This document shows, piece after piece, positions 6,621 to 11,823 of a DNA stretch of 11,823 nucleotides. Under the pieces are notes generated by a model. That model was given only the letters and a program-made list of their open reading frames with translations. It was not told where the DNA came from and searched no databases. The DNA comes from Actinomycetota bacterium. GTDB lineage: Bacteria; Actinomycetota; Acidimicrobiia; Acidimicrobiales; Ilumatobacteraceae. The stretch lies in NCBI GenBank assembly GCA_005805045.1, contig SYNW01000022.1, positions 1-11,823 on the forward strand, written 5' to 3'. Every line of letters starts with the position of its first letter. Position 1 is the stretch's first letter. The position numbers were made by a program, and so were the translations under genes.

Positions 6621-7547
6621 ATGAATATGAAAAATAACAAGCGATCTGATTTTGGCTTGGGTCGTGTAGGTATTTGGACGGTTGACTTAGATCTTCAGCC
6701 AATGACCAAAGCACAAGAAGCCGCAATTGAGCTCGAAGAATTGGGTTATCGATGCGTGTGGGTGCCCGAGGCGGTGCTTCGCGAACCGTTTGCCTCGTGC
6801 GCCATGTTGCTTTCGGCGACAAAACACTTGACGATGGCAACGGGAATTGCATCGATGCATGCCCGAAGTGCGATGACGATGGCCGCAGGCTGGAAGACAC
6901 TGACCGAAAAATTTGGCGACAGATTTTTGTTGGGTATCGGTACGAGTCATCAGCATCTGGCAGAAAAGGTTCATAAGAGCACCTATTCCAAACCATTTTC
7001 GGCGATGACCGAATATCTCGACGCCATGGATAATGCTGTGTTCTTTGCCGCACCACCCGCGACCGCGCCGCGCAGAGTGTTGGCGGCGCTGGGCCCTAAA
7101 ATGTTGAAACTTTCGGTGCAACGCGGCCTTGGTGCGCATCCGTATTTTGTGCCTGTTGAGCACACGGCTGGTGCGCGCGAAATTATGGGTGAAAATGCGT
7201 TGCTTGCGCCGGAGATTGCCGTTGTCTTCGACACGAATGCCGAAACTGCGCGGGCCATCGCTCGCCAGCACATGCTGACCTACAACCGTTTGCCAAATTA
7301 TGTGAAGAATTTATCGCGATTGGGTTATAGCCAAAACGACATCGCTGGGCCAGACAAGATGCCGAGTGACAAAATGGTCGACGCAATTGTCGCTTGGGGC
7401 GCGCTCGAAACAATCGTCAGCCGCATTGAGGCGCACCTTGAAGCTGGGGCAAACCACGTATCGGTGCAAGTGTTATCGAACAAAGCAGGAGTGCTGCCAA
7501 CTGCGCAGTGGCGTGAGTTAGCGACTGCGCTAAAGAGTTTTAATTAA
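6621..7547 (+). CDS. LLM-class oxidoreductase, probably F420-dependent
   Basis: The 308-residue protein belongs to the luciferase-like monooxygenase superfamily (TIM barrel), whose actinobacterial members mostly use coenzyme F420 for hydride transfer; the substrate is not predictable. Typical features are RVGIWTVDLD (15-24) on the first strand, AIELEELGYRCVWVPEAV (35-52), LTMATGIASMHARS (70-83), DRFLLGIGTSHQ (100-111) and RRVLAALGPKMLKL (151-164), followed by a helix-rich C-terminal part. It resembles the F420 subfamily with short loops (TIGR03620-like from memory) more than flavin luciferases. The start is ATG 6621 or 6627. Its last 18 bases overlap the 3' end of the convergent dioxygenase gene. 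The gap to the divergent thermonuclease is only 35 nt, so both promoters must share or overlap coding sequence. Cofactor assignment is by family only. Confidence 0.85.
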   Translation: MNMKNNKRSDFGLGRVGIWTVDLDLQPMTKAQEAAIELEELGYRCVWVPEAVLREPFASCAMLLSATKHLTMATGIASMHARSAMTMAAGWKTLTEKFGDRFLLGIGTSHQHLAEKVHKSTYSKPFSAMTEYLDAMDNAVFFAAPPATAPRRVLAALGPKMLKLSVQRGLGAHPYFVPVEHTAGAREIMGENALLAPEIAVVFDTNAETARAIARQHMLTYNRLPNYVKNLSRLGYSQNDIAGPDKMPSDKMVDAIVAWGALETIVSRIEAHLEAGANHVSVQVLSNKAGVLPTAQWRELATALKSFN

Positions 7548-8330
7548 CGGAAAGCGCTCGTCGTTCAAAAAGTCGCCGGGCTTCAATGAGCGTGGCTCAA
7601 GGGGTGGCGAAGTTTTCCATGGTCGTGTCGACCAAACAGCGTCGCTGTCGACATAGCGAAAGCTGACGACTCGACGGCGATCCGGATAATTAGATGTTGA
7701 AGGTGCGCTGTGCAGCGTGCGAAAGTGAAACGCGACGATGTCGCCGGGCATCGCCTCGAAGCACTCGATGTTTTCGGCGTCATCAAGTTGCAGCGAGTCG
7801 GGAAGCGGTTCATATTCGCGGGCGCTCGCAACATAAGGCGATTGATCCACGAATTTTCGTGGAATAAATTTTTTGCCCCAGCGATGACTGCCAAGAATCG
7901 CCCGCAATGCAATTTTTTCAGGAATCGGATCAAGCGGCACCCACAAACTGACGTTACTTTGTGAATCAACGCCGTAATACGGCTCGTCGTTGTGCCATGG
8001 CGTGACTTGATTGTTGCCAGATTCTTTGACCAAAACATGTTCATGAAAAAATCGTCCAGATGTTTTTTGCATCAAGGCAAGTGCGATTCGCGGTAAAACT
8101 CCGGAGAGTGCATGAGCCTGGTATGCGTCAAAGCGCGACCAGTTGACATAGTCGTCGAAAAATCTGCCTTGTTGCGAGTTCGCCGCATATTCGTTTGCCC
8201 ATGGTCCGGGTGAGCGCATGTTTTGTTCGAGCGCGTCCGAGAGTTCAGAAATCACTTGTGGGTTCAAGACATCGCGCAACACCACGACACCATCGCGTTC
8301 GTATTTGACGATGCTTTCGCTGCTGATCAC
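7530..8330 (-). CDS. Phytanoyl-CoA dioxygenase (PhyH)-like Fe(II)/2-oxoglutarate oxygenase
   Basis: PhyH-family enzymes hydroxylate organic substrates with Fe(II), oxygen and 2-oxoglutarate in a double-stranded beta-helix fold. I place the start at GTG 8330, giving 266 residues; the open frame runs upstream to 8426, but that part overlaps the dehydrogenase gene in another frame. KYERDGVVVLRDVL (9-22) is the usual N-terminal helix and strand. TPWHNDEPYYG (110-120) carries the iron ligands His113 and Asp115, LHSAPS (206-211) the distal His207, and the DRRRVVSFRY stretch (217-226) the arginines that bind 2-oxoglutarate. All key residues are present, so it should be active. The gene starts 7 nt after the SDR stop, so the two almost certainly form an operon and may act on the same substrate. 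Confidence 0.87.
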   Translation of the reverse strand: MISSESIVKYERDGVVVLRDVLNPQVISELSDALEQNMRSPGPWANEYAANSQQGRFFDDYVNWSRFDAYQAHALSGVLPRIALALMQKTSGRFFHEHVLVKESGNNQVTPWHNDEPYYGVDSQSNVSLWVPLDPIPEKIALRAILGSHRWGKKFIPRKFVDQSPYVASAREYEPLPDSLQLDDAENIECFEAMPGDIVAFHFRTLHSAPSTSNYPDRRRVVSFRYVDSDAVWSTRPWKTSPPLEPRSLKPGDFLNDERFPLIKTL

Positions 8331-8337
8331 GACAAAA

Positions 8338-9144
8338 TCAAACGCCAAGTGTGCGTAGTTGAAGTTTGCGCATGCCAGCCAACCACCGCTCGTGCTCGCT
8401 GGCTTTTTTATTGACGAACTGAGCAACCTCTGGGTGCGGCAAGATCATAAAAGTCTCTCGGCGCAACGTCTCGACGACGATTTCGGCAACTTGTTCGGGT
8501 TCGAGCACCGCACCCGATGCGCGCACGACATTGCCGTTGTCGGCTGCCGTGGCTTCATCTGAGCGGCGCAACATGTTGGTGTTGACGCCTTGTGGGCATA
8601 GACAACTCACTTTGAGTCCGCGATTGCCATAAGTGATTGACAGCCATTCGGCAAACGACAACGCCGCGTGTTTGGTCAACGAATATGGCGCCGAACCGAT
8701 CGCCGTGAGCAAGCCCGCTGCCGACGCGGTGCTGACAAAATAGCCGTGACCAGCCGTCAGCCAGTCGTCGATCAGATATTTGACCGCCCAGCGATGAGCG
8801 TGCACGTTGATATCAAAAGATATGTTCCAGGTTTCTTCGCTGGTTGAAAGGTCGGTGCCCATTGCCACGCCGGCGTTGGCATAGAACAGGTCGATGAATC
8901 CAAGAAATTGTTTCGATTTTGCGACGAGTTCGGCATTGGCTTTTTCTGTGGATAAATCACACGCCACACCGAAAGCCGAATTGGGGCGCTTGGCGTTGAG
9001 TTGCGCGACGACCGTGTCGAGAAGTTTTTCGTCGCGGTCGGCGAGCACAACTCGTGCTCCTTGTTTGTGAAATTCTTCCGCAACTGCTTTGCCAATGCCG
9101 TTTGCGGCGCCTGTCACAACGGTGTTTTTATCGCGCAATTCCAC
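8338..9144 (-). CDS. Short-chain dehydrogenase/reductase (SDR), classical type
   Basis: The 268-residue protein is an NAD(P)-dependent alcohol/ketone oxidoreductase with a Rossmann fold. TGAANGIG at 11-18 is the dinucleotide-binding glycine motif. Asp36 at the end of strand 2 favours NAD, though Arg37 next to it leaves NADP possible. NAG is at 90-92, the structural Asn at 113, Ser141 in STASAAG, and the catalytic YSLTK is at 154-158. The length is typical of classical SDRs. The substrate is unknown; a paired 2-oxoglutarate oxygenase 7 nt downstream suggests a short oxidative pathway, for example hydroxylation plus alcohol oxidation of a lipid- or steroid-like compound. The start is GTG 9144; an ATG two bases upstream is out of frame. 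A -10-like hexamer sits 6 nt before the GTG and there is no Shine-Dalgarno site. Confidence 0.92.
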   Translation of the reverse strand: MELRDKNTVVTGAANGIGKAVAEEFHKQGARVVLADRDEKLLDTVVAQLNAKRPNSAFGVACDLSTEKANAELVAKSKQFLGFIDLFYANAGVAMGTDLSTSEETWNISFDINVHAHRWAVKYLIDDWLTAGHGYFVSTASAAGLLTAIGSAPYSLTKHAALSFAEWLSITYGNRGLKVSCLCPQGVNTNMLRRSDEATAADNGNVVRASGAVLEPEQVAEIVVETLRRETFMILPHPEVAQFVNKKASEHERWLAGMRKLQLRTLGV

Positions 9145-9150
9145 ATTGTG

Positions 9151-9156
9151 ATGCTA
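9151..9156 (-). promoter_or_regulatory. Putative -10 element for the SDR-PhyH operon (leaderless)
   Basis: On the minus strand TAGCAT fits TAnnnT and is followed by exactly 6 nt and the GTG at 9144, the classic spacing for a leaderless actinobacterial transcript. No good -35 is visible 16-18 nt upstream. Confidence 0.4.
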
Positions 9157-9164
9157 CGCACAAG

Positions 9165-9320
9165 CTGGGCCATGCCGCTATTCAGGATTTTGATCCGTCC
9201 ACCGTGACACATGCTTCAGGCACGATTTATCTAAATGACGAGGTCTGGTGTGTCGGTCGCACTAGCCTTCGGTTCATTGCACAAAGCAGGTTCACGGCAA
9301 CGAAAGGCTCGAGCAAATGA
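9165..9320 (+). CDS. Possible 51-residue protein, cold-shock-like; start uncertain
   Basis: This frame (51 residues from a CTG at 9165, or 39 from a GTG at 9204) fills most of the gap between the divergent SDR gene and the small gene below. Its TGA overlaps that gene's ATG in an ATGA arrangement typical of translational coupling. The text around AIQDFDPST and SGTIYLND recalls small actinobacterial cold-shock-like beta-barrel proteins with a DFDP...GT.xLDD start, and SLRFIAQSRFTAT could match their end, but the middle fits poorly. There is no ATG at the N-terminus. It may be a real small gene with a rare start, a decayed copy, or a chance open frame. This is recognition from memory only. Confidence 0.3.
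   Translation: MGHAAIQDFDPSTVTHASGTIYLNDEVWCVGRTSLRFIAQSRFTATKGSSK
9303..9307 (+). promoter_or_regulatory. Shine-Dalgarno-like site for the 57-residue gene
   Basis: AAAGG lies 9 nt before the ATG at 9317. It is one of the few ribosome-binding-site-like motifs in the window and supports this start, in contrast to neighbouring genes that appear leaderless. Confidence 0.4.
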
Positions 9321-9490
9321 CAGATTCACGTGAGGCGGCAGTTATCAGTGAAGCACTTGGCGTGATCGACAAGGCCCTTCGCGAAATGTTGCAGCGTGAA
9401 CTTGTTTCAACGGGCGAAGTTGCTGATTTGTTGTTAGATGTGCGTTCGTTGCTCACTGCGAGCGCGACAACATCAACCCCCGAAGCCTAA
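9317..9490 (+). CDS. Small conserved-looking hypothetical protein, 57 residues
   Basis: The reading frame ATG 9317 to TAA 9488-9490 encodes 57 residues beginning MTDSREAAVISEALG. Residues 8-47 are strongly amphipathic and should form two helices, with a turn at about VSTGE (30-34): EALGVIDKALREMLQREL, then EVADLLLDVRSLL. The tail is Ser/Thr/Ala-rich. There is no membrane segment or cysteine. Codon use resembles the neighbours, a Shine-Dalgarno-like AAAGG precedes the ATG, and a strong inverted repeat follows the stop, all of which favour a real gene. The function is not known; helical hairpins of this kind often mediate protein-protein contacts. The ATG overlaps the stop of the upstream small frame. 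It is convergent with the PAP2 gene. Confidence 0.65.
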   Translation: MTDSREAAVISEALGVIDKALREMLQRELVSTGEVADLLLDVRSLLTASATTSTPEA

Positions 9491-9496
9491 ATTTTC

Positions 9497-9513
9497 AGTT
9501 CGCGACGCGAACT
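9497..9513. terminator. Inverted repeat between convergent stops, probable bidirectional terminator
   Basis: AGTTCGCGACGCGAACT is a perfect inverted repeat around one central base; as a hairpin it gives 7 bp with a GAC loop. It occupies almost the whole 23-nt gap between the stop of the 57-residue gene (9490) and the stop of the PAP2 gene (9514). Flanks are A/T-rich (AAATTTTC and TTTAG), but the T-tracts are short, so termination may be partial. Confidence 0.5.
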
Positions 9514-10053
9514 TTAGAAGAACGAAATCGCGAGGTGGGCGAGAAGACCCATCGCGGTGCCGACTAGGGCGCCGGCGAAAATGTCACTCGCGTGGTGAAT
9601 GCGCACTGCAATGCGGCTGGTGGCGACAATGACTGCAAAGCAAAACCACAGTGCAATTGCAGGCCCAGATGACCAACGTGTGAGTACGACGGCTGCGAAA
9701 AAAGCAGAACTGGCATGCCCACTCGGAAAACTCGAAGTGTGAGGTTTGCGAATTTTGAATCGTGAGTCACCTTTAATGGTGGGTCGCTCGCGTTTAAAAA
9801 ATCTCTTTATGCCCTGATTCAGCAGCAGGCTCTCGACACCCATCAGTGCCGAAAGAATTAGTGCTTGTTTGACGCGCGAATTGTCGGCAACCGCGCGAAC
9901 GATGCCGACCATGTGCCACAGGATGCCAAAGTCGCCGAGCGCAGTGGCCGCAGTGAACAACCAAATAGTCGGCTTGAAATTTCGAGTCGGTTCGAGCAGA
10001 CGATCGAACCTCGCGTCGAACGCCTTGAGTCGTGAGGATCGAGAATCAGACAT
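9514..10053 (-). CDS. PAP2-family membrane phosphatase
   Basis: PAP2 enzymes remove phosphate from lipid phosphates such as phosphatidate or undecaprenyl pyrophosphate at the membrane. The 179-residue protein has a soluble N-terminus and about five hydrophobic segments (roughly 29-50, 62-80, 114-126, 130-150, 157-178). The three catalytic motifs are complete: K83-x6-R90-P91, P110-S-G-H113, and S146-R147-x5-H153-x3-D157. His153 is the expected nucleophile and His113 the acid/base. The small size is typical of bacterial BcrC/undecaprenyl-pyrophosphatase-like and lipid-phosphate phosphatases; motifs cannot separate these. ATG at 10053 is 21 nt after the nuclease stop, in the same operon. Upstream sequence is A/T-rich without a Shine-Dalgarno site. 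A hairpin directly follows the stop. Confidence 0.9.
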   Translation of the reverse strand: MSDSRSSRLKAFDARFDRLLEPTRNFKPTIWLFTAATALGDFGILWHMVGIVRAVADNSRVKQALILSALMGVESLLLNQGIKRFFKRERPTIKGDSRFKIRKPHTSSFPSGHASSAFFAAVVLTRWSSGPAIALWFCFAVIVATSRIAVRIHHASDIFAGALVGTAMGLLAHLAISFF

Positions 10054-10074
10054 AAAAAATAGTCAAAAACCAAT

Positions 10075-10908
10075 TTAATCCCGCTCAAAAGTTGGGTAGA
10101 TGATCGGCGCTTCGATCTTGGCCAATGAATCATCGCCACCAAACTCTGGGCACCATTGTTTAAAAGCACAGAAGTTGCACAACCCGGATTTTTTTGTGGC
10201 GAACTGGCCAGATTGGCACGATGCGTCGATTTGCTCGAAAGTTTCGATCGCTGCAGCCTCACAAGCCGAGTTTGACTCGGCGGTTACTTCAACTTCGATC
10301 GGCGTGCTCGACTTGAGATACATCAGGCGTAGGCGTTTTGGCAGTTCTCCGCGCACGCGCAAACAAAGCGATGCATAGATATGCATGTTGTCCATTTTGT
10401 TGGCGCCAAACCGTGCGTCCGGAACTTTGCCGGTCTTGTAGTCGCTGACGACCAGTTCATTTTTTTCGTTATATTCGAGTCGGTCGATGATGCCGCCAAG
10501 TTTGAATTTGCCGAAGTCAGAATCGAGGCGAAGTTCGAGGCCGATTATTTTGGCGTTACGCGGGTTCTCCATGCGGTAGTAACCGTTGACGAGGTCGCGC
10601 GAATCTTTGAAGAACGCCTCGCTCGCATCGGGGCTGAGGCCGAGCGCCTTGAATTTTGAGCCTGATTCGTATTCGGCACGCGTGACTTCGAATGCTTCGC
10701 GTGCGGCCTCGACGGTGCGATGTTCGGGTTCGTTGCCGAGCAATAGTTCGAGCACGCGGTGCACGAAGTTGCCCTTGACGAGATGAATTTGCGGCGGCTG
10801 CGGAAGTTTTTCGATTGATGCAAATCGAAATTGCAACGGACAGCCTCGAAAGTTGCTGATGCGCGAAGGTGAAAGTGTTGTCGGCGTTTGAAAAACAGCA
10901 GAACTCAT
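10075..10908 (-). CDS. Stand-alone RecB/Cas4-like PD-(D/E)XK nuclease with Fe-S cysteines
   Basis: The 277-residue protein is a PDDEXK_1-type nuclease without a helicase domain. LSPSRISNFRGCPLQF (12-27) is the usual RecB/AddB-nuclease opening. His50 in GNFVHRVLELLL, Asp142 in GGIIDRLEY, and Asp156/Lys158 in VVSDYKTGK give the catalytic set, with Glu125 as a further candidate. Tyr178 lies where the QxxxY motif occurs, though the Gln is not clear. Cys23 with Cys244, Cys247 and Cys253 (GLCNFCAFKQWCP) match the split four-cysteine iron-sulfur cluster of AddB and Cas4. Similar single-domain RecB-like proteins of about 278 residues are known in Actinobacteria (I recall mycobacterial Rv2119); their role in DNA repair is presumed, not established. 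There is no CRISPR or cas gene here. It starts 19 nt after the hydrolase stop; TAGATT 9 nt before its ATG could be an internal promoter. Confidence 0.88.
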   Translation of the reverse strand: MSSAVFQTPTTLSPSRISNFRGCPLQFRFASIEKLPQPPQIHLVKGNFVHRVLELLLGNEPEHRTVEAAREAFEVTRAEYESGSKFKALGLSPDASEAFFKDSRDLVNGYYRMENPRNAKIIGLELRLDSDFGKFKLGGIIDRLEYNEKNELVVSDYKTGKVPDARFGANKMDNMHIYASLCLRVRGELPKRLRLMYLKSSTPIEVEVTAESNSACEAAAIETFEQIDASCQSGQFATKKSGLCNFCAFKQWCPEFGGDDSLAKIEAPIIYPTFERD

Positions 10909-10927
10909 GGCAATGACAATCTAGGCA

Positions 10928-11803
10928 CTAGGTGTTCGGCGAAGCGAAACCATCAACTTCGCGCACCAAGTCTGCGAGTCGCTCAGGTTGCTGCATTGGT
11001 CCGAAGTGACCCGAATCTTGCCATTCGACGAAATGTGAATTGGGGATTTGCTCAGCGATGTTCGGGGCCAACCCCGATGGCTGGTCTGGCTGCTGTGCGC
11101 CACTGACGACCCAAGTTGGGACTTGCAAATTTTTCAGTCGATCCCAAGTTTCGTGGATCGCACCCATCTCAAAATTTCGAGCCTCATGCTCGGGCGCGCA
11201 TTTGAGTTCTACCTGATCTGAAACATCTTTGAAGCCATGGTCGACAAACGCATGCAATGCTCGCGGATCAAATGTGCTCATTGGTTGCTTCGATGCATAG
11301 TTGGCAAATGCTTCGGCTCGAGACGTAAATGTTTTGCGCCGGCGCCGAGCGCCCTCGACAAGAGGACTAGCACCGGGACGATTTAGAGCAATTTTACGAA
11401 ACGATTCTGGGAAAATAATCGGCTCGTAAAGGATTAGTGCACGAAAAAGTTTCGGCTCAACTAGAGCAGCCATGACCAGCGCCGCGCCACCCATCGAATG
11501 ACCAACCGCAATAGCTGGCTTTGAGATTTGTTTGGCTATCGCCAGTGCATCGTCGCCGTAGCCCTGCCAGGCAACCGACCAGTCTGGGCTAACAGTCGAA
11601 TCGCCGTGACCGCGCAGGTCGAACGAGACGCATTCGTAATCGGCGACAAGCGACTCGATTACGGGGTCAAAGCATCGGCCATGAAAACCATTGGCGTGAG
11701 AAAACAGAAAAGTTGACGCAGACACGCCCGACTCGGCGGGGTATTTGTAAGCGCTGAGTTGCACTTTGTCGGACGAACTTACGGAAAAGTTGAGAATTTG
11801 CAA
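10928..11803 (-). CDS. Alpha/beta-hydrolase fold enzyme
   Basis: The 291-residue protein has the alpha/beta-hydrolase core. SHANGFHGRCFDP (35-47) is the oxyanion-hole loop (the HG.. region), SFDLRGHGDS (60-69) follows, and VGHSMGGAAL (100-109) carries the nucleophile Ser103 in the G-x-S-x-G elbow. SGHFGPMQQPE (264-274) carries the catalytic His266, and an acid near Asp240 completes the likely triad. A basic helical cap lies at about 135-200. It could be an esterase, a lipase-like or a lactone/epoxide hydrolase; the substrate is not predictable. The assigned start is TTG 11803. The frame stays open to the window edge and an ATG at 11813 is out of frame, so the N-terminus could lie outside the window. 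It is the first gene of a probable operon with the nuclease and the PAP2 phosphatase. Confidence 0.88.
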   Translation of the reverse strand: MQILNFSVSSSDKVQLSAYKYPAESGVSASTFLFSHANGFHGRCFDPVIESLVADYECVSFDLRGHGDSTVSPDWSVAWQGYGDDALAIAKQISKPAIAVGHSMGGAALVMAALVEPKLFRALILYEPIIFPESFRKIALNRPGASPLVEGARRRRKTFTSRAEAFANYASKQPMSTFDPRALHAFVDHGFKDVSDQVELKCAPEHEARNFEMGAIHETWDRLKNLQVPTWVVSGAQQPDQPSGLAPNIAEQIPNSHFVEWQDSGHFGPMQQPERLADLVREVDGFASPNT

Positions 11804-11823
11804 GATATTGCATTCTCGCAGGT

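Noticed and set aside
6586..7056. Long upstream extension of the thermonuclease reading frame (to 325 residues)
   Set aside because: It is antisense to the LLM oxidoreductase gene and has no domain-like text; the GTG at 6585 begins a proper signal peptide.
6687..7271. 194-residue minus-strand frame opposite the LLM gene
   Set aside because: His/Arg/Cys-rich antisense shadow with no domain-like pattern.
7527..7557. GCGCT/AGCGC arms around the LLM/PhyH 3' overlap as a terminator
   Set aside because: Only 5 bp of stem with a 21-nt loop; too weak.
8331..8426. Upstream extension of the PhyH-like frame
   Set aside because: It overlaps the SDR gene in another frame; family homology begins just after GTG 8330, 7 nt past the SDR stop.
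10075..10908. Assignment of the nuclease as Cas4 with a nearby CRISPR system
   Set aside because: No repeat-spacer array or other cas gene is present; the architecture fits a stand-alone RecB-like nuclease equally well.
1..11823. Search for a mobile element, defence island, toxin-antitoxin pair, tRNA or riboswitch
   Set aside because: No transposase, integrase, flanking repeats, tRNA-like cloverleaf or long structured leader was seen; no gap exceeds about 170 nt.

Overview
The window looks like ordinary, tightly packed actinobacterial chromosome. A mycothiol S-conjugate amidase, a luciferase-like oxidoreductase of the F420-dependent type and a LytR-CpsA-Psr protein all point to Actinobacteria. 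The base composition is near balanced by eye, not strongly GC-rich. Genes take up about 96-97% of the window, and Shine-Dalgarno sites are rare. My inference, not shown by the sequence alone, is a streamlined aquatic lineage such as Acidimicrobiia (Ilumatobacter/acIV-like).

Layout, left to right. Position 2-1486 (+): the C-terminal half of biotin-protein ligase, then a LytR-CpsA-Psr cell-wall glycopolymer transferase. Position 1492-4212 (-): a PEBP-fold lipoprotein upstream of a PAS-PAS-GGDEF-EAL cyclic-di-GMP enzyme. Position 4267-5223 (+): mca, divergent from the lipoprotein, with a 12-bp palindrome between the two putative promoters. Position 5224-6585 (-): a secreted or membrane-anchored thermonuclease followed by a YdjC/ChbG-like deacetylase. 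Position 6621-7547 (+): an LLM-class oxidoreductase. Position 7530-9144 (-): a short-chain dehydrogenase followed by a phytanoyl-CoA-dioxygenase-like oxygenase. Position 9165-9490 (+): one or two very small genes. Position 9514-11803 (-): an alpha/beta hydrolase, a RecB/Cas4-like nuclease with an Fe-S cysteine set, and a PAP2 phosphatase, probably one operon.

How the genes work together. Most are housekeeping or accessory metabolism: protein biotinylation, cell-envelope assembly (LCP, possibly PAP2), thiol-based detoxification (Mca), second-messenger signalling, and oxidation of organic substrates (LLM, SDR, PhyH-like). No mobile element, CRISPR array, tRNA or rRNA was seen, and I found no convincing new multi-gene system.

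The points most worth a second look are: the mirror-symmetric divergent promoter/operator region at 4213-4266; several genes with a -10-like hexamer 6-8 nt before the start codon, suggesting leaderless mRNAs; a PAS domain that seems to begin before any usable start codon; a PEBP protein that has lost its ligand-site signature; and the overlapping small-gene pair at 9165-9490.
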